Shown piece by piece: positions 46,088 through 57,198 of a stretch of DNA of 64,000 bases. Numbering within the stretch: position 1 is the stretch's first letter; each line of letters begins with the position of its first letter. This DNA is from Strigops habroptila (lineage: Eukaryota; Chordata; Aves; Psittaciformes; Psittacidae), in NCBI RefSeq assembly GCF_004027225.2, contig NC_044301.2, positions 22,601,340 through 22,665,339 on the forward strand. The letters run 5' to 3'. The position numbers were made by a program, and so were the translations under genes. Below the pieces are notes generated by a model, which was given only the letters and a program-made list of their open reading frames with translations, was not told where the DNA came from and did not search any database.

Positions 46088-46858
46088 ATGGGGCAGAGTG
46101 TAACAAAGGAAGAAAGTGCGATTGTGAAACTGCTCCTACATATACTCTCTAAGAGAGGAATTAAACACGATGAGCTTGTGCTCCGAAAATTATTAATATG
46201 GTGCCGAGAGAACGGGTTCCTCCCAGATCCACAGGCCGCTTTTAAGGTCAAAACTTGGGAAAAGGTTGGGGAACGGTTATGGGATGCCGTAAGCGACGGC
46301 AACAAAGAAGCTAAGGGACTAGCAACAACTTGGAAGCTGATTCTAATGACCCTTCAAGCGATGAGGGCGGTGCGATCAGCCGCTGCCGGAGCTTTTATAG
46401 CTTTACAGCCCCCATCGTCTAAGATCAAAGTTTTCGATCGGCTCCCTGTCCCTTCCCCCGCTGCCCCATTGGCACCTCCAACAGAGGACGAGGTGGATCC
46501 CCGGAAAGACGAGGGGATGGAAGCGGATGAATCCTGGTCCATACCGCTGCCTCCAGACCCTTGCGTAGAAAAGCCACCCAGGGGAGAGCCGCCGCCCATC
46601 CCACCCGACCCGTCTCACTCCAAGAGCCAGCCATTGCTTTTTCCACCTCTCCCTCCGTCCACGCCTGCCCCACCAACGTCTCCGCGAAAATCATCCACGC
46701 TCGAGCCCCACAGGGAACTGGACTGGGCACAGAAACTGCTTCAAAAGTTGGAGGACTTGGAAAGAGATAAGATCGCTCGAGAAGAACACAGGGGGGAGGA
46801 GGAGAGCGTGATAGCAAGCTGCGGGAAACTCCAGGGGGTGGGGGGAGGCGAGAGATGA
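46088..46858 (+). pseudogene. Class II gag, N-terminal part (256 codons)
   Basis: The open frame starts MGQSVTKEE, with Gly2 suitable for myristoylation as in matrix domains. About 110 residues of helical matrix-like sequence are followed by a long proline-rich linker with PPIPPDP- and PPLPPSTP-type runs, and an acidic/basic coiled C-terminus. A stop follows at 46,856-46,858. Capsid, nucleocapsid and protease are missing because the gamma-ERV segment and an associated deletion separate it from RT. It would encode only a truncated Gag. Confidence 0.8.
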
Positions 46859-46920
46859 AACTGCTAAAACTGATGGGGACCCAACACGATGATGGAGAGG
46901 GATTATTCAGAATGCGTTAG

Positions 46921-48065
46921 TAAAAAAAAAAAAAAAAAAAAGAAAAGAAAAATTGCAAAAGAATTTGCAAAAGGATAGAAAAAAGGGGGATTTGAGACAA
47001 GGAAGTACAAAATGAAATATAATCTTTTGTAAATAAGAAAATTTAGTTCTAAGTAACTTTAAGCTAGGTGGTTTGTATATAACAACAAAACTTTCCAAAC
47101 CTAAAAAGGGCCTGACCAAAAGAACACAATAAGGGTCCTTGTCTAAGATGAATCGTTGTAGCTGACATAGTTTTGGAACCTTATGACCTTCGCACAAAAT
47201 TTATTGTAACCAAAACAGGATTGTAGCTAAGGAGTAGCTGAAACTAAGCAGATGTTCAGGAGGTGATGTAGCGAAGTTAACTGATAAGTAGAAGGACAAG
47301 GAGAAATCACTCATTTATGCCAGCAGTGTTACCGAACTAATTAAGTTGGCAAGTTCTTAACGAGTTCTACGAATCAGTTTGGCGACCCAGATGGGACCCT
47401 CTCTGCTCGGCTGCAGGACCCGCTGAGAACAGGGCTCCCTAGGGCCCCCGGGGAATTTTCCCAGAGGGACCCCTCGACTCACTCGGATCACTGCAGGAGC
47501 AGACAAGGACCATCTTTAAGAAGGTATTCTTTTGTAAATATTGTTTTGTTTTGGTTAACATTCCGTAAGTTGTAAGAGACGTCCTGCGCGGGAGTCTGTT
47601 TGAATTTTGGATTTTGGTGGGTTAACCTTTTGTTTGGAGCCTTCCGTAAATTGAGATACAGAAATCTCGTAAGTAAAGGCGTATACCCAGCTGCTAGCGC
47701 TCGATTGGTATACATTTGGATTTGTTTCTGTTTGTGACTTGCTGGTATTTGACCTAGTTTTGTGGATTATCACGGTAACGATTTTGGTGTTGACGATATA
47801 ATATGGTTAAGGCTGCACTGTATGTTGTGATTGTGTCCTTAATAGTTGTTTGTCTAATTGGATTTTGTTTGTGTTTTAGGTATTGTAGTTGCGTGGAGTA
47901 TGTTTGTGGGATCCCTTGTGTGTGTGTGTAAAATTAATAATGGGATATCAACAGAGCAAAGTAATGTATGCAGATATGTTTTTCACGTTAAGAAACCAGC
48001 AGGAGTGGCAGAAGGAATGTGGAATTAAGAGAGCTCTGCCAGATCCCTTAATTTTAGCTTTGGAA
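46921..48065 (+). mobile_element. Permuted gamma-ERV insert (3' end, LTR, primer site, leader, gag start)
   Basis: Starts at an A20 tract (46,921-46,940). Then comes GCAAAAGAATTTGCAAAAGG and a polypurine tract AAAAAAGGGGGATT, matching the 3' end of gERV-2 (reverse complement of 59,853-59,900). Next is the family C LTR (46,993-47,376), a primer-binding site TGGCGACCCAGATGGG (from 47,380), a leader related to that of gERV-2, and a gag start MGYQQSKVMYADMFF at 47,941. It ends at about 48,040-48,065, where class II RT begins. No target duplication was found at its ends. Confidence 0.8.
46993..47376 (+). repeat. Family C LTR (384 bp, internally deleted)
   Basis: TGAGACAAGGAAG to CTACGAATCA. Shorter than the 515-716 bp copies elsewhere because a central part is missing after ACCGAACTAATTAAG (about 47,345), including the AATAAA region. 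Confidence 0.85.
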
Positions 48066-48083
48066 AGGGACAGGAGCAATTAG
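47941..48083 (+). pseudogene. Gamma-type gag start (matrix), truncated
   Basis: MGYQQSKVMYADMFF... has Gly2 in a myristoylation context at the expected distance after the leader. The frame runs about 47 codons and then stops, as sequence changes to class II RT. The 3' limit of gamma-derived sequence is uncertain by about 30 bases. Confidence 0.55.
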
Positions 48084-48776
48084 AGAAAGGTCACATTAAA
48101 CCGACCACAAGCCCTTGGAATACCCCAATTTTTACAATTCCAAAGAGAAGTGGCAAATGGCGCCTATTGCATGATCTGAGAAAAATTAATGAGGTCATGG
48201 AGGATATGGGGGCGTTACAGCCTGGATTACCCTCCCCAAATATGATTCCAAAAAATTGGGACATTTTAATTATCGATTTAAAAGATTTCTTTTTTACCAT
48301 TCCCCTGCATCCAGAAGATTATCAGAAATTTGCTTTTTCTCTACTGAGCGTAAACTAAAGTGAACCTATGAAAGGTACCACTGGGTAGTGTTACCGCAGG
48401 GCATGAAAAATTCACCATGTGCCAGGTTTACGTGGCCTGGGCACTTACTCCGGTACATGAAGCGCATCCAGACTTGCTTATTTATCATTACATGGATGAC
48501 ATTTTGATAGCCGGAAAACAGCTGAATGGAGACCAATTGATTGTTGAATTACAAAATGTGTTGCAGTCAAACGGGCTACAATTGGCCCCTGAAAAAGTAC
48601 AAAAAACAGAAGTATGGAAGTATCTTGGCTGGGAAATCGACAAAGCAGTTGTTCGACCTCAAAAGGTGGAACTCCAGACAGAGATCCACACCTTGAATGA
48701 TGTACAAAAATTGTTAGGAGATTTAAACTGGGTGAGGACCTATGTGGTATTACCAATGAGGAGTTGGCACCTCTGA
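48066..48776 (+). pseudogene. Class II reverse transcriptase
   Basis: Starts in the [18 protein letters not shown] region (about 48,083 onward). [13 protein letters not shown] and the first catalytic aspartate in [10 protein letters not shown] (about 48,265-48,295) follow, then VLPQGMK and HYMDDILIAG (YMDD at about 48,490-48,500). Frame breaks include a TAA near 48,357 and a shift around 48,400. The N-terminal fingers are partly missing at the junction with the gamma-ERV insert. YMDD with LPQGM is typical of class II RTs. Confidence 0.9.
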
Positions 48777-49735
48777 TGAGGTTACTCAGGGGAGGGGGTG
48801 GTGCAAATGCACCCCGGACATTGACAAATGAGGCCAAAGAGGCTTTACAGCAGATTAGCGTAAAAGTTAATAAAGCCTACACCCATCGCTGGAACCCTGA
48901 TTATGGGATAGGTTTAGCAATAATCAGTAGTGAGCAGCACCCTTTTGCTGTAATACTGCAATGGATTCCTGGAAGAGATCCTTTGCGGTTATTAGAGTGG
49001 GTGTTTTTATCAGCACAGTCAAAGCGGACAGTTACAACACGAATGGAGGCGCTAGCACAATTAATCATGAGGGGGCGAAATCGAATTGTTGAAATAGCAG
49101 GGAAAGAACCATCTTTTATCATAATACCTTTAGTGGCAGAATATTTAGCTTGGGCTTTGCGCCAGTGTATTTTATTGCAAGTGGCGTTGCTGGATTATTC
49201 GGGTGAAGCGAAGGTGCACTATCCACCACACAAGTTTTTATAGTGTACTACATTCCTGTCAAATAGAAGAGCGACCTAGACGCTCTGCATGTCTGGTAGA
49301 CGGTGCTACAGTCTTTACAGACGCAGGAGGAAGATCTCAAAAGGCTGCCATCACGTGGCAGGCCAACGGGCAATGGCATGATGTAGTTTTAACAGACTGT
49401 CAAGGCTCCACACAACATTTGGAGTTGCGAGCCGTGGTAGAAGTGTTTGCTCGATGGAAGACACCACCAGTCAGTGTTGTTTGTGATTCACTGTATGTAG
49501 TAGGAGTTGTATCAAGTATAGAACGAGCATTGCTGAAAGAGATAAACGATGAGGTATTGTACAAACTATTTTGGAGGTTGTGGCTATTGCTGTCAGAAAG
49601 ACAATGTGAATATTTTATCACCCATATTCGGAGTCACACAGGAATAATCGAAGGCTTAGCGGAAGGCAACCGGAGAGCCGACAAGCTGGTAGTGCCGCTA
49701 TGGGCGGCTCCCTCAACGTACCAGTTCACGTAAGC
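48764..49735 (+). pseudogene. Class II connection and RNase H domains
   Basis: The frame at 48764-49243 covers the thumb/connection; a stop at about 49,241 and a frame change lead to 49203-49733 (RNase H). RNase H motifs FTDAGG (about 49,315), LELRAV (about 49,423), CDSLY (about 49,483) and HIRSHTG...NRRAD (about 49,622-49,682) preserve the D-E-D-D residues. The domain looks intact, but it cannot be made as a Pol fusion because of the upstream breaks. Confidence 0.85.
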
Positions 49736-50588
49736 CAGACGGTCTCATGAATTTTTCCACCAGTCAGCCAAAGTACTGCGCCGCCAATTCGGGCTGTCTG
49801 AATCAGATGCCCCGGGCATTGTCCAGTCATGCCCTGATTGTCAACAGTATACCGGAGGCTTGGCTCCCGGAGTCAATCCTCGTGGTACTGGACCTTTAGA
49901 AATTTGGCAAATGGATGTTACGCATGTCCCAGAATTCGGTGAACAAAAATATGTGCATGTCTGCTTGGATTGTTTTTCTCTTGAGTTTTGGGCTACAGCT
50001 CAGACTGGCGAATCTAGCAAACACGTGCAGCGTCACATGCGTTCGGCTATAGTGGCCCTTGGCATGCCACGAGAAATCAAAACTGACAACGGCCTTGGCT
50101 ATGTAGCTCATTCCACGCAAGCGTTTTTCCAGCTCTGGGGCATTACTCACGTGATGGGTACGCCCCATTCACCTACCAGTCAGGCTATGGTCAAACGTAT
50201 GAATCAGACATTGAAGCGTTTGCTTCAAAAACAAAAAGGGGGAGAAAGTGCTATATCACCAACAGATAGATTAAACAAAGTCCTATATGTGTTAAATTTC
50301 TTACGATTGCCACAAGATAGCTTGGTGCCACCAATGGTAAAACACGGGGCTGGTCTACAAGGAGGGTTGGAAGAAGTTAAGAGCAGACAATGTAAGGTAA
50401 TGATTAAAAACGGGATAACAGGGGCCTGGGAAGGACCATTTAAGTTAATCACATGGGGAAGAGGATATGCATGTGTTGTTACGGATACAGGAACCAGATG
50501 GATACCAGCCAAGTGGGTAAAGCCATGGCAAGAAAAGTTGCATGACCCACCCGAAAACACCCCAGCACCTAAGGACTCCGTGCCATAA
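49736..50588 (+). pseudogene. Class II integrase with Lys at the DD35E position
   Basis: The zinc-binding N-terminal domain (HEFFH...CPDC, 49,747-49,845) precedes the open frame 49860-50588 (242 codons). The core has QMDVTH (Asp, residue 19 of that frame) and IKTDNG (Asp 76). Residue 112, exactly 35 residues further, is AAA (Lys) at 50,193-50,195 instead of Glu. The C-terminal domain has GPFKLITWGRGYACVVTDTGTRWIPAKWVKPW. The loss of the catalytic Glu should abolish strand transfer. Confidence 0.9.
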
Positions 50589-51393
50589 CTGTGGAACTTG
50601 GGAGCCTTGGAGTTTGTGTGTTTGCGAGTATTGTGGGCTCAGATGGTATTGTCGAAGTTCTAGAGCACGCGCGGGGTAGAAGGTTATCAGTCACAATGGT
50701 TCAAGGGATATGTGTCAAATGACACATTGTTTAAGTTAGAGCTCAATATTACTTGTCAACAAGGATACAACTGAGGCCCGATTGTAATGATCAGGTACAA
50801 TTTTGGGATGTGCCGTCTTGAGTTATTGCCTCCTTGTTTGCACCTGGAGTAGCTGCAGCAAAAGCATTAGAAGACGTGACTGAATTAGGGTGTTGGGCTG
50901 CAAAGTAGATAAATTTAACGTCAGAAGTACTTACACAAATGCTTAATGATGTAGATAGCACAAGACATGCTGTTTTGCAAAATAGAGCTGCAATTGATTT
51001 TTGCTTTTAGCACAGGGTCATGGGCGTGAGGATTTTGAAGGGATGTGTTGTATGAATCTCTCTGACCATTCGGAGTCAATTCATAAAAGTCTCAAGGAGA
51101 TAAAAGACAACATGAACAAACTAACGGTGGTCAATTCAGGTTTAGATAAGTGGTTAAGGGGTTGGGGCATAATGGGATGGCTTTTAGATCTTTGTAAACA
51201 AGGCATTGTAATTTTAAGTATAACTGTGATTGTATTGTTAATCGTTCCCTGTGTCTTAAAGGGAGTGTCTAACATGATTACTAATTCCTTGAAGAAAGTT
51301 TGGCTGGTTCAAAGAGAAAAAGGGGGAATTGTGGGGTCGTATTTGGAGGACAGTGGACATGTGATGAGCCAGCCATATGAGGGCCTCTTCTAA
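50589..51393 (+). pseudogene. Class II env remnant with alpharetrovirus-type TM
   Basis: SU is almost entirely missing; about 200 bases after integrase are unassigned. TM begins with a hydrophobic, fusion-peptide-like SLFAPGVAAAKAL (about 50,833) and continues through [10 protein letters not shown] (about 50,973) to the frame 51001-51393. The first Cys of CX6CC is CGT (Arg, 51,025-51,027), while CC is kept at 51,046-51,051. NLSDHSESI and a membrane anchor (about 51,195-51,265) follow. Stops at about 50,821 and 50,907 and a frameshift near 51,005 break it. Confidence 0.85.
51313..51329 (+). promoter_or_regulatory. Class II polypurine tract
   Basis: AGAGAAAAAGGGGGAAT lies directly before the 3' LTR TGTGGGG. 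Confidence 0.8.
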
Positions 51394-51726
51394 GCATGCA
51401 GCCGCATACCAAGAAGAAGATAAGAGGATGTGAACCAGCCATCAGAGAGCCTCTTCTAAACACGTAGCCGCATACCAAGAAGAAGATAAGAGGAAGAAAA
51501 CATCTGCAGTCAGATACATGGGAAGAACACCAGGAATTAGGTGATCCAATAAGGACACTTACCGAGCTGCGTGATTGCCTTGTGCAAGAGGGCTTTTACC
51601 AATCAAAAGGTGCGTGACTGCATGTAGAGATAGAAAACTCTGTATATAAAGGGATCATGGGAACAATAAAGTGGCTTCTGCTTGATTCACATTGAATCGT
51701 GTAGGGTCCATTGTCGTCTCTCCTCA
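51330..51726 (+). repeat. Class II 3' LTR (397 bp) with a 66-bp duplication
   Basis: Same LTR as 45578-45908 plus an extra diverged repeat of about 66 bp (about 51,428-51,493) duplicating the CCTCTTCTAA...GATAAGAGG segment of U3. Confidence 0.9.
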
Positions 51727-52858
51727 TCCCTCCATTCTGCAGAGGGGACAGTGAAGAATGGGCTGTTGGAGAAAGGCAGGTTAAAATGCAGGTTAAAAGG
51801 AGGAGACTTCTAAGCTATGTAACGGTTTACATATATGGAGAGTTCTCCTTTTAAAATACCACCCAAAACCATCAGGTGTATTAAGGAGTTGGACCTCAGG
51901 ACATGAGCACTGGACACGTCTAATGCGCATGAGATAAGAAAGCAAAGAAAATAAGGATTTAAAGTCTGCCCTGTCCAGGGGATTTTCCTATTTCCTGTGT
52001 GCAAAAGCATGACCATTGCTTTCTAAAACCTGGCTATTTAGTATGGCTCCTAGGAAATAATACCCAGCCACAGAGGAGGCCAGCATCAGTTGATGGGAGC
52101 AGCAGAATATCAGGGAGCAGCACACAGAGCCCCTCCGCCAGCAGCGAGCTGGTTGTCGAGTCCACGCGGGGGGTTGAGGTGATGTTTGCTCCAGGGCCAT
52201 GTTGCAGGGTCACTGCAGATTGGTTCCTGTTTGCAGCTGATCACAGGCAGGACACTTTGACCTGCATTTTGTTGGCTGTTGGTGGATGTTGGCAAACTGC
52301 CCCTCGTTCACCATGGCTGACTCTGCCACAGCTGTGGCTAGACGTTTGGCTGCACAACTAGCCCTTGCTGCATCCAACACACTGCTGGTATGTGCAAACG
52401 CAATGGCTGCTGCTGCACAAGCTATTTATGCATTCACATAGTTACAAGCAAGATCTTGACTTATCTCTGCTTTGGCTTCCCTGCACAAAATGGGGATAAT
52501 AACACTTGCTCATTTTGCAGAAGGGCTCTGCAGTTCAGTTCATGAATATAAAGTAGTAAAGTAGTTTGAGATCCTATGATGGAAGGTGCTAGACATGGAC
52601 AAAGGGCTACTAATGGCACAAAGCTGACTAAGTCCCGAGCAGTGGTCTCACCCAGTGGCACTGTGTTTGCTAATCCAAGTGTGTAATCAGCATATACAGA
52701 GGTGACATGTTGGTTCAGGCTGTGTAATACACAGCGACTTCAAAGCGTGCTCCCAATATGAGCTCCTGCTTCCCAAGAGGGGCAGTCGGTGGCTGTGCAC
52801 ATGGTGGCTGTGCACAGTGTCCACAGCCACAAAGGGCTGGCGATGCACAGATGAACAT
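51727..52858. other. Host sequence, no gene recognised
   Basis: No gene or repeat family recognised apart from the TCCCTC target duplication at its start. Confidence 0.4.
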
Positions 52859-53615
52859 CGTCGTGGTTTAAGCCCGGCTGGTAACTCAGCACCATGTAGC
52901 CGCTCACTCACTCCCCCCCTTCTTCCCCCCTGCTCCCGAAGGGATGGGGAGGAGAATTGAAAGAATGTAAAACCCCAGGGGTTGACATAAGAACAGTCCA
53001 ATAACTAAAGTATAATACAAAACTACTACTAATAATAATACTACTAATGATAAGGGAAATAACAAGGTGAGAGAATATAAAACTGGGAAAGAAGGGAAGG
53101 GAAGGGAAGGGAAGGGAAGGGAAGGGAAGGGAAGGGAAGGGAAGGGAAGGGAAGGGAAGGGAAGGGAAGGGAAGGGAAGGGAAGGGAAGGGAAGGGAAGG
53201 GAAGGGAAGGGAAGGGAAGGGAAGGGAAGGGAAAAAAAGCCCCAATAAACACAAGTGATGCACAATAGAATTGCTCACCACCCACCAACTGATACCCAGC
53301 CCAACCCGAGCAGCGATCTGGCCTTCCAGGTGACTCCCTCCAGTTTATATACTAAGCATGACATGCTGTGGTATGGAATACCCCTTTGGCTCATTTGGGT
53401 CAGGTGTCCTGTCTCTGCTCCCTGCTGGCTCCTTGTGCCTCTCCTCACTGGCAGAGCATGAGAGATGGAAAAGTCCTTGATCAGGGTAAGCATTACTTAG
53501 CAACAACTAAAACATTGGTGTGTTATCAGCATTGTTCTCAGACTAAAGCCCAAACACAGCACTGCACCAGCTACTAGGAAGGAGAAAAATAACTGTTAGA
53601 GCTGAACCCAGGACA
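52859..53615 (-). mobile_element. Solo ERVL LTR, long subtype with (GGGAA)28 expansion (757 bp)
   Basis: Flanked by perfect AACAT duplications (52854-52858 and 53616-53620). The A/G-rich spacer found in the other long-subtype copies is expanded here into about 28 perfect GGGAA units at 53,093-53,233. Long FPSLP-repeat ORFs on the minus strand are products of this microsatellite. Confidence 0.95.
53093..53233 (+). repeat. (GGGAA)28 microsatellite
   Basis: About 140 bases of uninterrupted GGGAA inside the solo LTR. The purine strand has repeated G-triplets. Confidence 0.98.
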
Positions 53616-56600
53616 AACATGGAGAGCTGCCTGGCAGTGGGACTGCAGGATGGATGTGTATCTAAATACAGACATGGTGCTGTTCCCTGAAACAGAAAAT
53701 ATATAAATGTCCCTCCTCCCTCCCCACCTCTGCCTGTCAGCTCTTCCAAATGAAGTCCCAGCTTTGTTTTCCTGATTTCCATTTTGTATCCTAAAATATT
53801 CACTCCACTTGACAGACATCCCTAATCTAATCTCCATGTCTGCTTTCTAATTTTCACAGTCAGGATAAAACAAATTGGCTGGTGTTAATTGCCTGTACAG
53901 TGGCCTGGAGCTTTGAGCCATGATTTATGATCTCAGAGCAGGCGCTCTGCAACACATTTTTCTTAATTTATTTTTAATGAGTCTCTCAATTAATTTTCTT
54001 GGAAACATCTTAATGATGTTGGAGGCGGGTGTTAATGAGGTTTGTACCAGTGCTTCATTTTTCATATTTTAAAGTACTGAAAGGCATCGCAAGCAAGCTC
54101 CTAGTCCTAAACCAGAAAAAAGCTTAAGGCTGGAGAAAGGTCCCCTCCTCAGCTAACACTGCTGTCTCAGGTCAGGCTTTCAGGCTGTATTGGGCTGGTT
54201 GGTGACTTTGAACATCAGGATGTTGAAGCCAGCCAAGCCCACAGGGACAGGATGACCGCAGGAGGGATGAGGGGTCGCACTGGGGCATGGCTGGTGGCCA
54301 GATGCTTCTTAACAGATTCCGCCTGGACTCAACACCATGCTGGCATTCCCTGCGACTGGGCACCCCGTTGTGTCTCCCCAGCCAGATCCTTTGGGAGGGA
54401 GTGCCCTGGGGCATGGGGCTGGGCTGCCTGGGGCTGGAGGCTGTGGGGTGCTCTGGGGTGTCTCTGCAGCTCACAGGGTCCCTAGTAATTGCTGGTGCGT
54501 GTGCGGGCGAGAGGCAGCAGCTGATCACCTTTGTTTTCTCTTGGCACATCAGTCTTCATTAAACCGGAGGGGGATGAAAAAGGATTCACTTTTGCCCCAG
54601 CCAGAACATGGCAGCTGTTTAATTTCAATTAACATGGCACTGAAAATAACAACATTATATCAGTAATTAAAGTGAGACAACTCCCACCCCAGCACTGCAC
54701 GGTGCTGGCTCACCCAGCAGAATCCAGTTTGGCCTCCCATCCTCCCAGCACCAGATGAGTTGTGGGTCAGGGCTGTGGGGCTGCCCCACAGGCTCACAAG
54801 GAGCTGGAGCAGGGCTGAGCGCTCCCAGCCAGCCCTAGGGCAGCAGGATCAGCAGTACATCAGCTGAAGCAAAAGAGGAAGCCACATAAGCAGTGGCTGC
54901 AAGTGGGCCATGGCCCTGCAGGCTGCAGATGTGGATGCATTCTGCTGCAGGACAGCAGCACAATGCCAAGCTGTGCTGAACTGTGCCGCCATGTGCTGGG
55001 CAGAGTTGCACCATGCGAGCCGCTCTGGGCTCAGTCCCAGCATGGGTACGATGTGCAGGGTGCTGCCAGGGGAGGCCAACCGGCTTTAATTAAAACAGTA
55101 ATAGGGACGTGATGGAGCACCAAGGCAGAGGGTGTCAGCCTTGGCAGCTCTGTGCCCTGGCTGCCACTGCCTGAACGAGACCAAAATCTGCAGGGAAATA
55201 TTGTTCCCTTGCACTGGCAGAAATTAGGGCTAAACTCAATTGCATTCTGCACAGTGGGGGTTAAGTGGCCCTGCTTGCAGGGCTGTTAGTGCTGTGCCTG
55301 TCCCACTGCCTGTGGCTGCAACCTGCTGGTGCAGCAGGTTGTCATGTCAACCGATGATTTCTATGACTGTACATCTGCATTCATCTTCTGGGCCCAGCTT
55401 GACCTTGAAAATTTCCGGTTAAAATACCTGTGAAACTGCACGAGCATCAGGGAAGGGCGACAGCACTGGAAGCCCCGTGGCACAGGCAGGGCCAGCGGCC
55501 AGTGTGTGCCCAGGGCATCCCAGTGCAGCCATGCTCTAGGCAGTGCTGGCACCTAGTGACCCCAGTGCTGCCACCCGGGTGTCGTGTGGCCCCGGCAGGA
55601 AGGGCAGAGCAGCCACACTCTGCCCAGAGCTGATGAGCCATGCTGGGGCAGCCCCATCACTCCCCTCACCCCAGCGACCGCACTGGCTGGGGTGCAAGGC
55701 TCACCCAGCAGCCCCCCAACTCAGGCACTACACACCCCATTTCACCAGCCAGAAATCCCATCCACACCAGCATTTTGCCTCTATGGACTGGATTTCATAT
55801 GTCTGCACTGCTGCACACATCTACACTGAACTAGCACTGCCTCTCTGTCTGGTCACCATCTCACATGGTCCTTTGGCAGCTCAGCAAATGGCACCCATGC
55901 CTCCCACCCACTGCAAGGTGCCCTGTGGCCCCATGGGATGCAGCAGGTCTCCTGTGCCCCAGGAACTGGCTGGAGGTCGCTGCCTGCCAAGACAGGCACT
56001 GATTCCTCCTGCTAGCATCAGTCCATGCCCTGTGCACTGGCTGGTCGTTTTCCTAGAAGCCCTGGGTGCAGGTTTCCTGGGCAGGATTTCCCTTTGCAAA
56101 AGCAGCCTGCTCTCTCCCCAGCAAATCAGTGTTGCACGTGGACCTACTGGTTTGGGTTGGAGGAGTCCCCCCCTCCCTAATACTGATGGTTGTCTGGGGG
56201 TAGCAGGAAAGGCCTAAACAATGTTGTGGTCCCTCCAGCAGTGAGTGGCCAAAATGCGGCGTGGCCAAAATGCGGCAAGTCCAAAGAGGTTCCTGCACCT
56301 CTGGGCCAGCCTGAGAGTCCCTGTGGAAGGCTGCAAGTAGCAGAGAAGGCAACATCAGACCTGAGCAGCTCCATCCATCAGCAGCAACAGAAGACAGAGA
56401 CCTGGCACCCCCCAGGTGAGCGGTGCCAACCTCACTCCCACCCCAGGCACTAGTTGTGGATCCCCAGGCTGGTGGCATAGGAGGCTTTTGAGTTGGACAA
56501 TTTATATTCATCAGAAATAACATACAGAGGCTAAAATGCTTTTTTGTTTGTTTTTGTTTATTTTTACCATTTCCTGTAACAATGAGCATTTCATTTTCAC

Positions 56601-56691
56601 TACTAGATAAACAACACATAGAAACTCAACATTTTACAGCTTATTGCACTAGATATACCTCCTGTGAAGTATGCTAAAAACAAGGCATAAA
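53616..56691. other. Host sequence, no gene recognised
   Basis: AT-rich and homopolymer-poor at 53,860-54,130, then GC-richer to 56,450. ORFs of up to 224 codons lack domains and look compositional. Confidence 0.4.
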
Positions 56692-57198
56692 GTCATAGGA
56701 TCATAGAATAGTAAGGGTTGGAAAGGACCTTAAGATCATCTAGTTCCAACCCCCCTGCCATGGGCAGGGACACCTCGCACTAGACCATGTCTCCCAAGGC
56801 TCTGTCCAACCTGGCCTTGAACACTGCCAGGGATGGAGCATCCACAACCTCCCTGGGCAACCCATTCCAGTGCTTCACCACCCTCACTGTAAAGAACTTC
56901 TTCCTTATATCTAATCTAAACCTCCCCTGTTTAAGTTTGAAGCCATTACCCCTTGTCCTACCACTACAGTCCCTAAGGAAGAGTCCCTCCCCAGCATCCT
57001 TATAGGCCCCCTTCAGATACTGGAAGGCTGCTATGAGGTCTCCACACAGCCTTCTCTTCTCCAGGCTGAACAGCCCCAACTCTCTTAGCCTGTCTTCCTA
57101 CGGGAGGTGCTCCAGCCCTCTTATCATCCTCGTGGCCCTCCTCTGGACTCGCTCCAACAGCTCCATGTCCTTTTTATGTTGAGGACACCAGAACTGTC
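56692..57198 (-). mobile_element. CR1 LINE, 5'-truncated copy 5
   Basis: Reverse-complement CR1 3' end from TAGGATCATAGAATAG to AGGACACCAGAACTGT. The minus frame 56780-57079 encodes the RT C-terminus. Confidence 0.95.

Larger units (their letters stand above)
45578..51726 (+). mobile_element. Class II (alpharetrovirus-like) provirus with a gamma-ERV insert
   Basis: Both LTRs present (45578-45908 and 51330-51726), flanked by perfect 6-bp TCCCTC duplications (45572-45577 and 51727-51732). Order: tRNA-Trp-type primer site, gag 5' part, foreign gamma-ERV segment, RT, RNase H, integrase, decayed env, polypurine tract, 3' LTR. Excluding a 66-bp duplication, the LTRs differ at six sites in about 331 (roughly 1.8%), so the insertion is fairly young. 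Six-base duplications, the primer site and the env TM type all fit alpharetrovirus-like or ERVK-type class II elements. Confidence 0.9.

Noticed and set aside
52904..53288. ORFs of 73-126 codons rich in FPSLP repeats
   Set aside because: Product of the (GGGAA)n microsatellite.
55543..56217. 224-codon plus ORF
   Set aside because: Low-complexity Pro/Ala/His-rich composition with overlapping ORFs in other frames and no domain.
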